Shown in pieces: positions 9,033 through 16,849 of a DNA stretch of 60,149 bases. The stretch is from assembly GCA_024279945.1 (NCBI GenBank), contig JAJRRA010000038.1:1-60149 (forward strand), given 5' to 3'. Position 1 is the first letter of the stretch. Every line of letters starts with the position of its first letter. Both the position numbers and the translations under genes were made by a program. The DNA is from Gammaproteobacteria bacterium (lineage in GTDB: Bacteria; Pseudomonadota; Gammaproteobacteria; Xanthomonadales; SZUA-36). A model generated the notes under the pieces. The model was not told where the DNA came from, made no database searches, and saw nothing but the letters and a program-made list of their open reading frames with translations.

Positions 9033-9188
9033 CCACTCAGCTTGAAAGTGCGTCTTATATTTATGTACACCATTTCGATGTTCCATCTTTAGTACCTCGT
9101 CCTGTTTTTCATAAGTAATAGCAACACATTTTAGCCAAATGGCCTTATCAAAAGGCTTTCATTACTCTTGAATTAATAGGATATTATT

Positions 9189-9395
9189 ATGTCTACTACT
9201 ACTGGAACCGTTAAATGGTTCAACGAAGCTAAAGGTTTTGGCTTCATCGAGCAGCAATCTGGGTCTGATGTATTTGCCCACTTCAGTGCTATTTCTGGCT
9301 CGGGTTTCAAAACCCTGCCTGAAGGCGCAAAAGTTGAGTTCACGATTACTCAGGGCCAGAAAGGTCCTCAGGCAGAGAACATCGTTCTGCTCTGA
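9189..9395 (+). CDS. CspA-family cold-shock protein
   Basis: This 68-residue single cold-shock domain contains both nucleic-acid-binding motifs: RNP1 as KGFGFIE and RNP2 as VFAHFS. The opening [15 protein letters not shown] is standard. It binds single-stranded RNA or DNA and acts as an RNA chaperone. The gene has its own consensus promoter, a long leader and a terminator, so it is monocistronic. Which paralogue it is cannot be told, and cold induction is inferred only from the leader. Confidence 0.95.
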   Translation: MSTTTGTVKWFNEAKGFGFIEQQSGSDVFAHFSAISGSGFKTLPEGAKVEFTITQGQKGPQAENIVLL

Positions 9396-9416
9396 TTGTT
9401 GGACATCTATCAAAAG

Positions 9417-9444
9417 GGCAAGGCCTCAGGGTCTTGCCTTTTTT
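9417..9444 (+). terminator. Rho-independent terminator after the cold-shock gene
   Basis: GGCAAGGCC pairs with GGTCTTGCC (one G-T pair) around a TCAG loop and runs directly into six T residues, 22 bases after the cold-shock stop codon. Confidence 0.9.
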
Positions 9445-9540
9445 GTTGTAAATACTCTCATTGCAAAAATTTCCCATACCTGTAAAGTCAGGGCTCCCAT
9501 ACTTCTGCGCGCATACGCACCTCTTACAGGGCAATCGCCG

Positions 9541-10392
9541 ATGTCAGATAGACTAACGGTCAAGGCGAATACAACCCTAATCCCATTCCTTACCGCCCAG
9601 CTTCAGGGCTGGTCGCGGAGCACGATCAAGCAGCGCCTTAAAAGCGGTTGCGTCAGCGTTAACGGCAAGCTGGTTACCCGACATGACCACACCCTGCTGG
9701 CGGGCGACCAGGTTCTTGTCGAAGCCTCCGCCCGAGGCGTTTCCAGCGTGCGGTCGCAGCTCGGCATCCTCTATGCGGATCGGGACCTGATCGCCATCAA
9801 TAAACCCGCCGGATTGTTGTCGGTTGCTTCCCGCAAAAACAAGGAGCCCCATGCGCTGGGCATACTGCGTGACCAACTGTCGCGTCGTAACAAGTCGATA
9901 AAACTGTGGCCGGTGCACCGAATTGATCGCGATACTTCCGGGGTACTGCTCTTCGCTACCTCCCGGGAGATGCGCGAGGCGGTGATGAAGGGCTGGAAGG
10001 CCGCGGAAAAAACCTACCTTGCGATCGTGGAGGGTTGCCCAAAACATGCGGGGGGTACCATTGATCAACCGCTGCGCCTCGACCCGGTAATCTACCAGAT
10101 GCATGTCGGGCCTCACCCAGACGCCAAGCGCGCGGTGACCCATTTCACCACCGAACGTAGCGTTGGTCAGCGAACTCTGTTACGGGTAGAACTGGAAACC
10201 GGCCGCCAGCATCAAATACGAGCCCACCTGGCATGGCTGGGACACGCGGTCGTAGGCGACCAACGATACGGCACGGCTGGTACGCGAATGGGCCTGCACG
10301 CCTTGCGGCTGAGTATCACCAAACCGGGAACGAGTAAGTCGCTGGTATGTGAAACTCCCGCACCGGCAGATTTTTTGATGCTATTGCGCTAG
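9541..10392 (+). CDS. RluA-family RNA pseudouridine synthase
   Basis: The 283-residue enzyme has an N-terminal S4 RNA-binding domain (about residues 15-60, SRSTIKQRLKSGCVSVNGK). The RluA catalytic core follows, with HRIDRDTSG at residues 126-134 and catalytic Asp129. It isomerises uridine to pseudouridine in rRNA or tRNA; the target site cannot be told from the sequence. ETGRQHQIRAHL is the conserved second core motif. The ATG at 9541 places the S4 domain at the N-terminus. An in-frame upstream extension overlaps the cold-shock gene and its terminator and is rejected. Confidence 0.85.
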   Translation: MSDRLTVKANTTLIPFLTAQLQGWSRSTIKQRLKSGCVSVNGKLVTRHDHTLLAGDQVLVEASARGVSSVRSQLGILYADRDLIAINKPAGLLSVASRKNKEPHALGILRDQLSRRNKSIKLWPVHRIDRDTSGVLLFATSREMREAVMKGWKAAEKTYLAIVEGCPKHAGGTIDQPLRLDPVIYQMHVGPHPDAKRAVTHFTTERSVGQRTLLRVELETGRQHQIRAHLAWLGHAVVGDQRYGTAGTRMGLHALRLSITKPGTSKSLVCETPAPADFLMLLR

Positions 10393-10583
10393 CGTGTGGT
10401 GGCCCACAGGAACGAGGCAGGTACATATTTTTTGTGAGCTTCCCGACACCTGAAAACGCCCCCAAAGCAACTGCGAGTAGACCGATGCAAGCATAGCCCT
10501 TTTATCTGCCCTATACTTAAAATTCACAACACCAGATCGGGAGATCACCCATCTCACACGCACACGCACACGCAGACTGGCTC

Positions 10584-11411
10584 ATGTCCGGCGGAAATCT
10601 TGTCAGGCTCCGTTCTAATCGAATATCGGCCGAGTGGGGTAAGAACCATCACTCAGTGCGTTTGGCGAATACCGCTTTCGGGGTGTATTTTCGTGCGTCG
10701 AAGCATTTGGACCGCCTCTTGGACGATCCAAAAGCCTACGACAAACTTTGGAAGGCGATCAGGACCGCTCGGACTGATGGCTGGGGCACGGGTGTCGATG
10801 ACTTGGTAGACGGGTTTAGGCACTACTCTGATTGCAATCCCAGGAGGGACTGGTCTGACGCCACGACCGAACATTACAATGTGAAAAAATCCCATGGCAT
10901 GTTCGACTGGAACGTCAGTGGACCAAAGTGCTGTGTCAATTTCCTCGATACGATGGAGAGTCAGGCGAAGAGTGGCGCTAGTTCCTTTGTGAGGATGTCA
11001 TCCGTTATGCAGGAAGCGAAAAACGCCAGTGACGGGCAAAATTGGGAGGCGTTTGGTGCTGCATCTGCGGAAATCCAGAAGCTGGAGAAAAAGGTTAAGC
11101 CCTGGATGTTTTTGGCGCCCGACTCTGTAAAGAATTCTGCGGGTGCGGTTTTTAAATACACGGACGCGTTTGATAAGATTCATTCTGTCGCAACTAAATA
11201 CGCTGATCTCCGGTACAGGAGGAATTGGGATGCCGTGGATGCCTTGGGGCTGCCCCTGCTGCAGGAGGCGGTTTCTATGTTGCCAGTTCTAGGGGGCTTT
11301 TACAGTGGCGCAATTGGGATATTTATCAACCTGGACGCTGATCTATTTTGGAAGAAACATCATGATCGAATTCGCGACAGGATTGCTCGCGAGGGCGGCG
11401 GTCGATTCTGA
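10584..11411 (+). CDS. Uncharacterised protein at the edge of the accessory region
   Basis: I do not recognise this 275-residue protein. It has no signal peptide. It is rich in Trp and charged residues through about residue 200, with a Cys-Cys pair in SGPKCCVNFLD. One Gly-rich hydrophobic stretch near the C-terminus (LPVLGGFYSGAIGIFI) could be a membrane-inserting or packing helix. It ends in the basic tail HDRIRDRIAREGG. The start lacks a strong ribosome binding site and follows a short CACACG-rich run. It lies 330 bases before the left edge of the tRNA-Lys islands, next to toxin-like genes, so an accessory or toxin-like role is possible but unsupported. Confidence 0.6.
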   Translation: MSGGNLVRLRSNRISAEWGKNHHSVRLANTAFGVYFRASKHLDRLLDDPKAYDKLWKAIRTARTDGWGTGVDDLVDGFRHYSDCNPRRDWSDATTEHYNVKKSHGMFDWNVSGPKCCVNFLDTMESQAKSGASSFVRMSSVMQEAKNASDGQNWEAFGAASAEIQKLEKKVKPWMFLAPDSVKNSAGAVFKYTDAFDKIHSVATKYADLRYRRNWDAVDALGLPLLQEAVSMLPVLGGFYSGAIGIFINLDADLFWKKHHDRIRDRIAREGGGRF

Positions 11412-11743
11412 TCCGCCCACGATTTAACTACGGAGGATTTTGTTGCCCGGCTGGTTGCGCCCAATAGTAAGTATCGCGCAAGGGTGACACCGCCCAGGCG
11501 GGGTAAACGTAAAGTCCCAATCAGCCGATGAGGCTGGATGTATCCAATTATTGAAGGACTGCTGTTGGTTCCAGAGATACGAGAGTAATTCAGGCCAAGT
11601 TCGGCTATGGGAAAGCGGAACTTCAGCCTCGATAGAATCAGTGACACAAATCGGTCACAGGCACTGTCAACCGCCTGGGCCAATAAACAACTACTGTTCT
11701 GATAAATAAAACTTTTTTGATTAACCGAAGAAAATAGTGGATA
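11412..11743. other. Intergenic region left of the islands
   Basis: I see no gene, RNA or terminator in these 332 bases. A leftward 107-codon frame here has no ribosome binding site and no recognisable domain. Confidence 0.4.
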
Positions 11744-11880
11744 GGATTAAAAGAACGAACCGGAGATTTCGGTTCTTAATGAAATCAGTCACTTGCGGTG
11801 TTTGTCCAACACGAATACGCCAGTAAAGTTACGTTAATGTCGGTTGATATCAGTTATTACGTCACAAATTGGGCACAATG
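11744..11880. repeat. Left copy of the ~137-bp island-boundary repeat
   Basis: Bases 11744-11813 match 15634-15703 with one mismatch. Similarity then decays but resumes at exactly the same offset (GTCACAAAttGGGCACAA at 11861). The copy starts with GGATTAAAAG, the anticodon-proximal part of the tRNA-Lys 3' half, and contains a GAACCG/CGGTTC hairpin. It marks the far end of the distal island as a degenerate attachment region. Confidence 0.8.
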
Positions 11881-12133
11881 AAGATGCCTATATTTCTTTA
11901 TATTCCCAGCCAGATTTCAGTTTATAAAGCACTCGAAGTGATGCCAACCGCACTATAGCAGCCATATCGGTCAGTCGTACAACACACCAAGCGAGCATTC
12001 GCTCTACACAATAACCCGGGATTAGATGGACATGAAAACCTAAAAATGATACAACAGAATAACCTATTTTTTACAAAGCACAAAAACCTGGTAAATGTAA
12101 GGCAAGAAAACTTAAAGAAAGAGAGCGGCTCAA

Positions 12134-13687
12134 ATGGCAAAACCTCAAGAAAAATTGGCTGAATCTCTCGAAGCGCTCAGAAAGCTACAAGAACAAGGAA
12201 TAGTCGCAGTGAGGTCTCGTGATTTAAGTAGAACCCACCGTGAGCGCCTTCAAAGTAATGGTTTTCTGAAAAAAGTCATGAAAGGGTGGTATATCCCTTC
12301 ACGTCCGGATGAGGCCCCAGGTGATAGTACTGCATGGTATGCCTCATTTTGGGACTTTTGTGCAGCCTACTTGAGAGTAAGATTTGAAAACAACTGGTGC
12401 CTGTCACCTGAACAGTCATTGTCACTGCATACGGGAAATCGAACCGTACCAACCCAACTACTCGTGCGCTCGCCAAAAGGGGGCAATAAGCCAACTAAAC
12501 TCCCTCACGAAACGTCTTTATTTGACGTGCGTTTAGAATTGCCGAACGAAGACGAAATCGTTGAAAAGGATGGGTTACGCCTGTATTCGGTACCTGCGGC
12601 CTTAGCAGCCAGCTCTGAGATATTCTTTCGCCAAGCCTCGACGGATGTCCGTGCTGCCATGGCAATGGTAAAAGATGCTTCAGATGTTCTGGCAGTCTTA
12701 CTTGAGGGCGGACATAGCACTATCGCCGGACGATTGGCTGGTGCGTTTCGGAACGCAGGACGTGATCGCATGGCTGATCAAATCATAAGAACCATGAAAA
12801 ATGCCGGATACACGGTTTTAGAAGTCGATCCGTTTGAGAGTGCGCCGCCGATAATTCTGGATACTCGGGAAGCATCTCCGTATGTCAACCGTATCCGACT
12901 GATGTGGGAAGAAATGAGGGAACCTGTTATTGAACGGTTTCCGGCAGCCCCTGGATTGCCAAAAAATGTTGACGCATATCTCAAGCATGTCGAAGAAATA
13001 TATGTCACAGACGCCTATCACTCTCTGTCAATCGAAGGCTATCGCGTAAGCGCAGAGCTAATTGAGCGAGTGCGAAGTGGTGCCTGGAACCCTGATGATG
13101 ATGAGAATGACCGTGAACATCGCAATGCCTTGGCAGCGCGCGGCTATTGGCAAGCTTACCAAGTGGTGCAGGAAAGCCTGGAAAAGATATTGGCTGGTGC
13201 AAATCAAGGAACGGTCGTTGATGAGGATCACAGCAAATGGTATGGAGAACTATTCGGCCCAAGTGTAACAGCGGGAGTTGTTAATGCCGTTGATCTGGCT
13301 GGGTACAGAAACGGCCCGGTCTATATTCGACGTTCCATGCATGTACCACTACCAAGAGAGGCCGTCCGCGATTGCATGCCTGCATTATTTGATCTTCTGA
13401 GTGAAGAACCTGAACCCGCAGTTCGCGTTGTGCTCGGGCATTTTATTTTCGTCTATATTCATCCCTATGTGGATGGCAACGGGCGAATGGGACGTTTTCT
13501 CATGAATACGATGCTCGCAAGCGGTGGTTATCCCTGGACTGTAATTCCAGTAGAAGAACGGGACGCCTATATGGCCGCGCTAGAAGAAGCCAGCGTGGGC
13601 GGAAATATCGGACCATTTGTCGATTTTCTTGCACCATTAGTCAATGCCGGACTGGAAGGAAAGGCCGCACCTAAACTTCCATCGTAA
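12134..13687 (+). CDS. AbiEi-like winged helix fused to a Fic domain
   Basis: This 517-residue protein is a fusion. Residues 1-~90 look like the winged-helix N-terminus of AbiEi-type type IV antitoxins (RSRDLSRTHRERLQSNGFL, then a GWYIPSRPDE wing). The region to about 280 resembles the AbiEi C-terminal module. From about 290 a Fic AMP-transferase follows, with the complete active site HPYVDGNGRMGR at 443-454 (catalytic His443). The inhibitory helix S297-LSI-E301-G302 fits the (S/T)xxxE(G/N) motif, so activity is probably self-restrained until Glu301 is displaced. Fic enzymes AMPylate proteins such as gyrase or signalling proteins. GAGAG precedes the ATG. It lies in the distal tRNA-Lys island ahead of hipBA. 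Confidence 0.82.
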   Translation: MAKPQEKLAESLEALRKLQEQGIVAVRSRDLSRTHRERLQSNGFLKKVMKGWYIPSRPDEAPGDSTAWYASFWDFCAAYLRVRFENNWCLSPEQSLSLHTGNRTVPTQLLVRSPKGGNKPTKLPHETSLFDVRLELPNEDEIVEKDGLRLYSVPAALAASSEIFFRQASTDVRAAMAMVKDASDVLAVLLEGGHSTIAGRLAGAFRNAGRDRMADQIIRTMKNAGYTVLEVDPFESAPPIILDTREASPYVNRIRLMWEEMREPVIERFPAAPGLPKNVDAYLKHVEEIYVTDAYHSLSIEGYRVSAELIERVRSGAWNPDDDENDREHRNALAARGYWQAYQVVQESLEKILAGANQGTVVDEDHSKWYGELFGPSVTAGVVNAVDLAGYRNGPVYIRRSMHVPLPREAVRDCMPALFDLLSEEPEPAVRVVLGHFIFVYIHPYVDGNGRMGRFLMNTMLASGGYPWTVIPVEERDAYMAALEEASVGGNIGPFVDFLAPLVNAGLEGKAAPKLPS

Positions 13688-13749
13688 CCTCACTGCATAT
13701 CAAGATGTTGCCCTTCTTCCAAAAAATCAAAACAAAAGTTAATATATCT

Positions 13750-13870
13750 GCTCTTAAGAGCGTATTAAGTCATTTAATCTGCTCTCAAGAGCAGATTGTG
13801 CTTGGTGATGCTTCAAAACTCTGATATGCTCTTAAGAGCGGATTAACCTAGATATGAGGCCCTTAAGAGC
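13750..13870. promoter_or_regulatory. Four-palindrome operator array upstream of hipB
   Basis: Four copies of GCTCTTAAGAGC (one base changed in copies 2 and 4) lie at 13750-13761, 13781-13792, 13828-13839 and 13859-13870. Their centres are 31, 47 and 31 bases apart. The second extends to a 22-bp near-perfect palindrome. The last ends two bases before the hipB ATG and includes its AAGAG ribosome binding site. HipB proteins bind such palindromes to repress their own operon, so this is the likely autoregulatory region. Confidence 0.82.
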
Positions 13871-13872
13871 AG

Positions 13873-14214
13873 ATGACAGCAAAAAACACATTAATACAAG
13901 CACCACCTTATCCCGTAGAGAAGGCGATTAAGAACCTGGGCACCAACCTGCGTACTGCAAGACTGCGCCGTAATCTGACGATTGAAGAGGTCGGCGAGAA
14001 AATCGGAACCGGTCCACGCGCAGTCTCAGATGCAGAAAAAGGCAAAATTTCAACCGGCATTGCGGTCTATACCGCTCTGCTCTGGGTTTATGACCTACTC
14101 GGACCTATGAGCGAACTTGCCAATCCGACACTTGATGAGATGGGCCTATCCCTTTCATCGTCGAAGGATCGTGCCCGTGCCCGAGCAAAAGAAGGACTTG
14201 ATAATGATTTCTAG
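13873..14214 (+). CDS. hipB: HipB-like antitoxin (XRE helix-turn-helix)
   Basis: The 113-residue protein has a Cro/XRE helix-turn-helix at about residues 20-75 (LGTNLRTARLRRNLTIEEV, IGTGPRAVSDAEKG). A short helix-rich tail ends in a charged, probably flexible, ARARAKEG segment. HipB binds HipA and operator DNA. Four palindromes immediately upstream fit autorepression. The stop codon overlaps the hipA start by 11 bases, implying translational coupling. It is slightly longer than the ~88-residue E. coli HipB. Confidence 0.88.
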   Translation: MTAKNTLIQAPPYPVEKAIKNLGTNLRTARLRRNLTIEEVGEKIGTGPRAVSDAEKGKISTGIAVYTALLWVYDLLGPMSELANPTLDEMGLSLSSSKDRARARAKEGLDNDF

Positions 14215-15484
14215 GACCAGTGCCATCGAATGCTTCGTCTATATCACCCTTCCGGGTAAGACGGAGTTTGTCACTGCTGGAAAATTTGAGTTGACGACAA
14301 ATCGGCAGGGTATTCCCACCGGTAAATTTGTCTATGGGCAGAGTTACCTCAAACGCGACGAAGCGGTCCCAATTGATCCGCTTGCACTCAAGCTGAGCAA
14401 CAAGACCTATGAGACAAACTTGCTTAAAGGTGTCTTCGGCGCACTACGCGACGCCAGTCCTGATTATTGGGGCCGCCGGGTCATAGAAAAGCATGTCGGC
14501 AAGACAGAGCTTGGCGAGATTGACTATCTGTTGCACTCACCGGATGATCGCGCGGGTGCGCTAGGGTTTGGCCTGAATAGAGAACCTCCTGCCCCCCGCC
14601 GAAAGTTCAATCAAACAATAGAACTGGAGCGGCTACAAGCGCTTGCTGAAATAATAATTGCCGATGAAGAACTTCCTGAAGGCGCGGACGCCGAACAGGT
14701 CCAAAGTTTGGTGAATGGCGGCACATCAATGGGCGGTGCCCGTCCAAAGGCCGTGGTTGAGGATGACAATGCTCTGTGGATTGCAAAATTTCGTCACCCG
14801 GAAGACAAATGGAATGATGCACGCGTTGAACACGCCATGCTCATGCTTGGCCGCGAGTGTGGTCTGCAAACCGCAGAAAGCAAAGTCGTTACAATTGGCG
14901 AGCACGACGCCGTACTTGTAAAACGGTTTGATAGGGAAAACACGAAAGCAGGCTATCGCAGGGGCCGGATGCTCAGTGCTTTAACACTGCTGCGTGCAGA
15001 TGATGATTATCAGAACAGGGATAATTGGTCCTATGTTCTTCTAGTCGAAGAACTACGGCGTGTCTCTTCACAGCCGCGAACCGACGCACCAGAGCTTTTC
15101 CGTCGCATGTGCTTTAATGCTTTGATCTCTAATATTGACGATCACCCACGCAACCATGCTGTCGTCGCCATGGACACGGACTGGAAACTTTCACCAGCTT
15201 ATGATCTGACACCTTCTACGCCGGTCAGTATTGAGAGACGTGACCTGGCACTTGAATGTGGTGATAAGGGCCGCTATGCCCATGCTGATAATCTGCTGTC
15301 ACAAAGCGCACGCTTTCTCCTTGAACCGGATGCTGCTAAAAATGAGATTGACAGAATAGAAGAAATCGTCAAAAGCAAATGGTATGACATCGCTCGTAGA
15401 GAAGGCGTTACAGAAAAAGATTGCGAGAGAATAGCCAGCGCGTTTGCCTATCCGGGATTTCGCTTAGAAATTCACGCTCAATAG
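14204..15484 (+). CDS. hipA: HipA-like serine/threonine kinase toxin
   Basis: This full-length 426-residue HipA is close to the 440 residues of the E. coli protein. Ser175 in the glycine-rich SMGGARPK loop corresponds to the autophosphorylated Ser150 of E. coli HipA. The catalytic motif NIDDHPRNH at 310-318 supplies the catalytic Asp312 and metal-binding Asn317, and SPAYDLTPS completes the metal site. HipA kinases phosphorylate aminoacyl-tRNA synthetases or similar targets and induce growth arrest. The ATG at 14204 has AAGGA upstream and overlaps hipB. All key residues are present, so it should be active. Confidence 0.92.
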   Translation: MISRTSAIECFVYITLPGKTEFVTAGKFELTTNRQGIPTGKFVYGQSYLKRDEAVPIDPLALKLSNKTYETNLLKGVFGALRDASPDYWGRRVIEKHVGKTELGEIDYLLHSPDDRAGALGFGLNREPPAPRRKFNQTIELERLQALAEIIIADEELPEGADAEQVQSLVNGGTSMGGARPKAVVEDDNALWIAKFRHPEDKWNDARVEHAMLMLGRECGLQTAESKVVTIGEHDAVLVKRFDRENTKAGYRRGRMLSALTLLRADDDYQNRDNWSYVLLVEELRRVSSQPRTDAPELFRRMCFNALISNIDDHPRNHAVVAMDTDWKLSPAYDLTPSTPVSIERRDLALECGDKGRYAHADNLLSQSARFLLEPDAAKNEIDRIEEIVKSKWYDIARREGVTEKDCERIASAFAYPGFRLEIHAQ

Positions 15485-15513
15485 CTACTGAGAGCGAGAA
15501 TTTAATTTTCTAC

Positions 15514-15554
15514 CGCCGTCGCCACGGTAATAGTCCGGGTGACGGCGTTTTTTT
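15514..15554 (+). terminator. Rho-independent terminator of hipBA
   Basis: CGCCGTC (15514-15520) pairs with GACGGCG (15541-15547), extended inward by GCC/GGG-type pairs, and runs into seven T residues. It lies 30 bases after the hipA stop. Confidence 0.82.
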
Positions 15555-15598
15555 CAAGAAACATACTCATTATTTACCGTGTCAAGAATTCTGTAAAA

Positions 15599-15643
15599 TG
15601 GTGGGCCGTGAAGGACTCGAACCTTCGACCATCGGATTAAAAG
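15599..15643 (-). repeat. Duplicated 3' end of tRNA-Lys (attachment site)
   Basis: These 45 bases equal the 3' part of the intact tRNA-Lys gene (17806-17850) with one mismatch, from the CCA end to the anticodon stem-loop. This is the hallmark of integration of a mobile island at a tRNA 3' end. It is not a functional tRNA because the 5' half is missing. Confidence 0.9.
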
Positions 15644-15770
15644 ATCGAACCGGAGATTTCGGTTCTTAATGAAATCAGTCACTTGCGGTGTTTGTCCAAC
15701 ACGGTTGTGTCCAAAAATGGGGGTAACTGCCAGTTAACTTCGGTTAATTGGTCACAAACTGGGCACAAGA
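15634..15770. repeat. Right copy of the ~137-bp island-boundary repeat
   Basis: This pairs with 11744-11880. The first 70 bases match with one mismatch; the rest is diverged but colinear to GTCACAAAcTGGGCACAA at 15751. It begins inside the tRNA-Lys 3'-end duplicate. The segment therefore joins the tRNA-derived core to adjoining recombination-arm-like sequence and separates the two islands. The rest of 15771-15931 shows nothing recognisable. Confidence 0.8.
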
Positions 15771-15931
15771 CTCACCGGTAATACCCCTTGTATTAACCTT
15801 TCAAAAGTTGAGATCAAGGCTGACCCACCCAGCGAGAAAATCGCTGACCGGCTAGTACAAGAAATGCGCCCCTCAGTGTATGGACTCAACTAAATTCATC
15901 GTGGAGCACATAGTAGGGGGGGCAGGCCATA

Positions 15932-16849
15932 TTACCAAAGAACCTTTTCGAGCTTGCGGACCATATCAGCGCGTGTTTCTTCCCCGGCCTTGTCTAAGTT
16001 TAATTCTCGCCATCTGACAGCCGGAAGCTGATCAAGACCATTCAGTCCAAGCAGTGACCATTCGGGTTTGCGTCGATAGAAGGAAACCAGAAAATGCCTA
16101 TGATCTTCAGACATGTTGGAGACAATGTTGTCAACGAGCGCTGTGCGTGTTGTAAGCAGTGTTTCCATGGCAACATCTTCTTCGGTCATACCGAGAAAAT
16201 TCCGCTCATAATCATGCGCGATATCTCTGGCAGAAGGAGATAGGAGCGTGTGTGGAGAGTGATCGTGACTTATCAGGTAGACGATTAGAGCTGTACGCAA
16301 TTTGTCATCTATTCCTTCGTTTTCGAGAAGTTGATGTACATCAAAAAGATCACGCGGATGCTGGCGATCCAATGTGGCCAGAATTTTTCCCGCGTAAAGA
16401 TCGGCAAATGAAAGGACACTGATTTCAGCGAAGCCAAACTGTTCCTCAGCCTTGCCGCATATCGTCATTGTTTTGGGGTCATATACGCAGCCCCGAAGTA
16501 CAGGCGTTACTTCAATCTTTATTTGTACAGGATCTGGTGTACGAATAATGAGCTTGTTAATTGTCTGCTGTGTCGCCGGGGTGCTTTCTGTGACCCTGAT
16601 CCCTTTCATGACAGACTTAATGCGCTCACCGATACGTCTGAGCGCATCATCAATCTCGGCCAGTGACTGGTCGCGATCCGCAATCGGCAGATAGGTCAGA
16701 TCAATGTCAACCGAGAGGCGCGGCAAGTCGCGGACAAATAGATTAATGGCCGTCCCACCTTTGATGGCGAAGCACTCCTCTTCGGCCACATATGGAAGTG
16801 TTCGTACGAGGAGGTCAACTTGTCGGCGGTAGACATCATTGAATGGCAT
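15932..16849 (-). CDS. abiEii: AbiEii-type nucleotidyltransferase toxin
   Basis: The 305-residue protein has the AbiEii/DNA polymerase-beta-like nucleotidyltransferase signature: Lys30-Gly31-Gly32-Thr33, then Asp48-x-Asp50 in LSVDIDL. A later KILATLDRQHPRDLFDVHQL segment is also typical. AbiE toxins modify tRNA or nucleotides to stop growth during phage infection and are controlled by AbiEi. The ATG at 16849 lies inside the end of abiEi (14-base overlap) and has GGGGGA upstream; in-frame codons further upstream belong to abiEi. The toxin appears intact while its antitoxin gene carries a stop. Confidence 0.87.
   Translation of the reverse strand: MPFNDVYRRQVDLLVRTLPYVAEEECFAIKGGTAINLFVRDLPRLSVDIDLTYLPIADRDQSLAEIDDALRRIGERIKSVMKGIRVTESTPATQQTINKLIIRTPDPVQIKIEVTPVLRGCVYDPKTMTICGKAEEQFGFAEISVLSFADLYAGKILATLDRQHPRDLFDVHQLLENEGIDDKLRTALIVYLISHDHSPHTLLSPSARDIAHDYERNFLGMTEEDVAMETLLTTRTALVDNIVSNMSEDHRHFLVSFYRRKPEWSLLGLNGLDQLPAVRWRELNLDKAGEETRADMVRKLEKVLW

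Noticed and set aside
9238-9540. N-terminal extension of the RluA-type protein
   Set aside because: It overlaps the cold-shock gene in another frame and passes its terminator; ATG 9541 fits the S4 domain.
13750-13870. CRISPR-like array of short repeats before hipB
   Set aside because: The units are 12-bp palindromes with unequal spacing of 31, 47 and 31 bases and no spacer pattern; operators explain them better.
15421-15669. An open frame that translates as GREGLEPSTIGLK
   Set aside because: This peptide is the well-known false translation of a tRNA 3' end; here it reads the duplicated tRNA-Lys end.
11861-15770. GTCACAAA-GGGCACAA as an integrase promoter or start
   Set aside because: No integrase reading frame follows either copy, so only a recombination-arm role is plausible.
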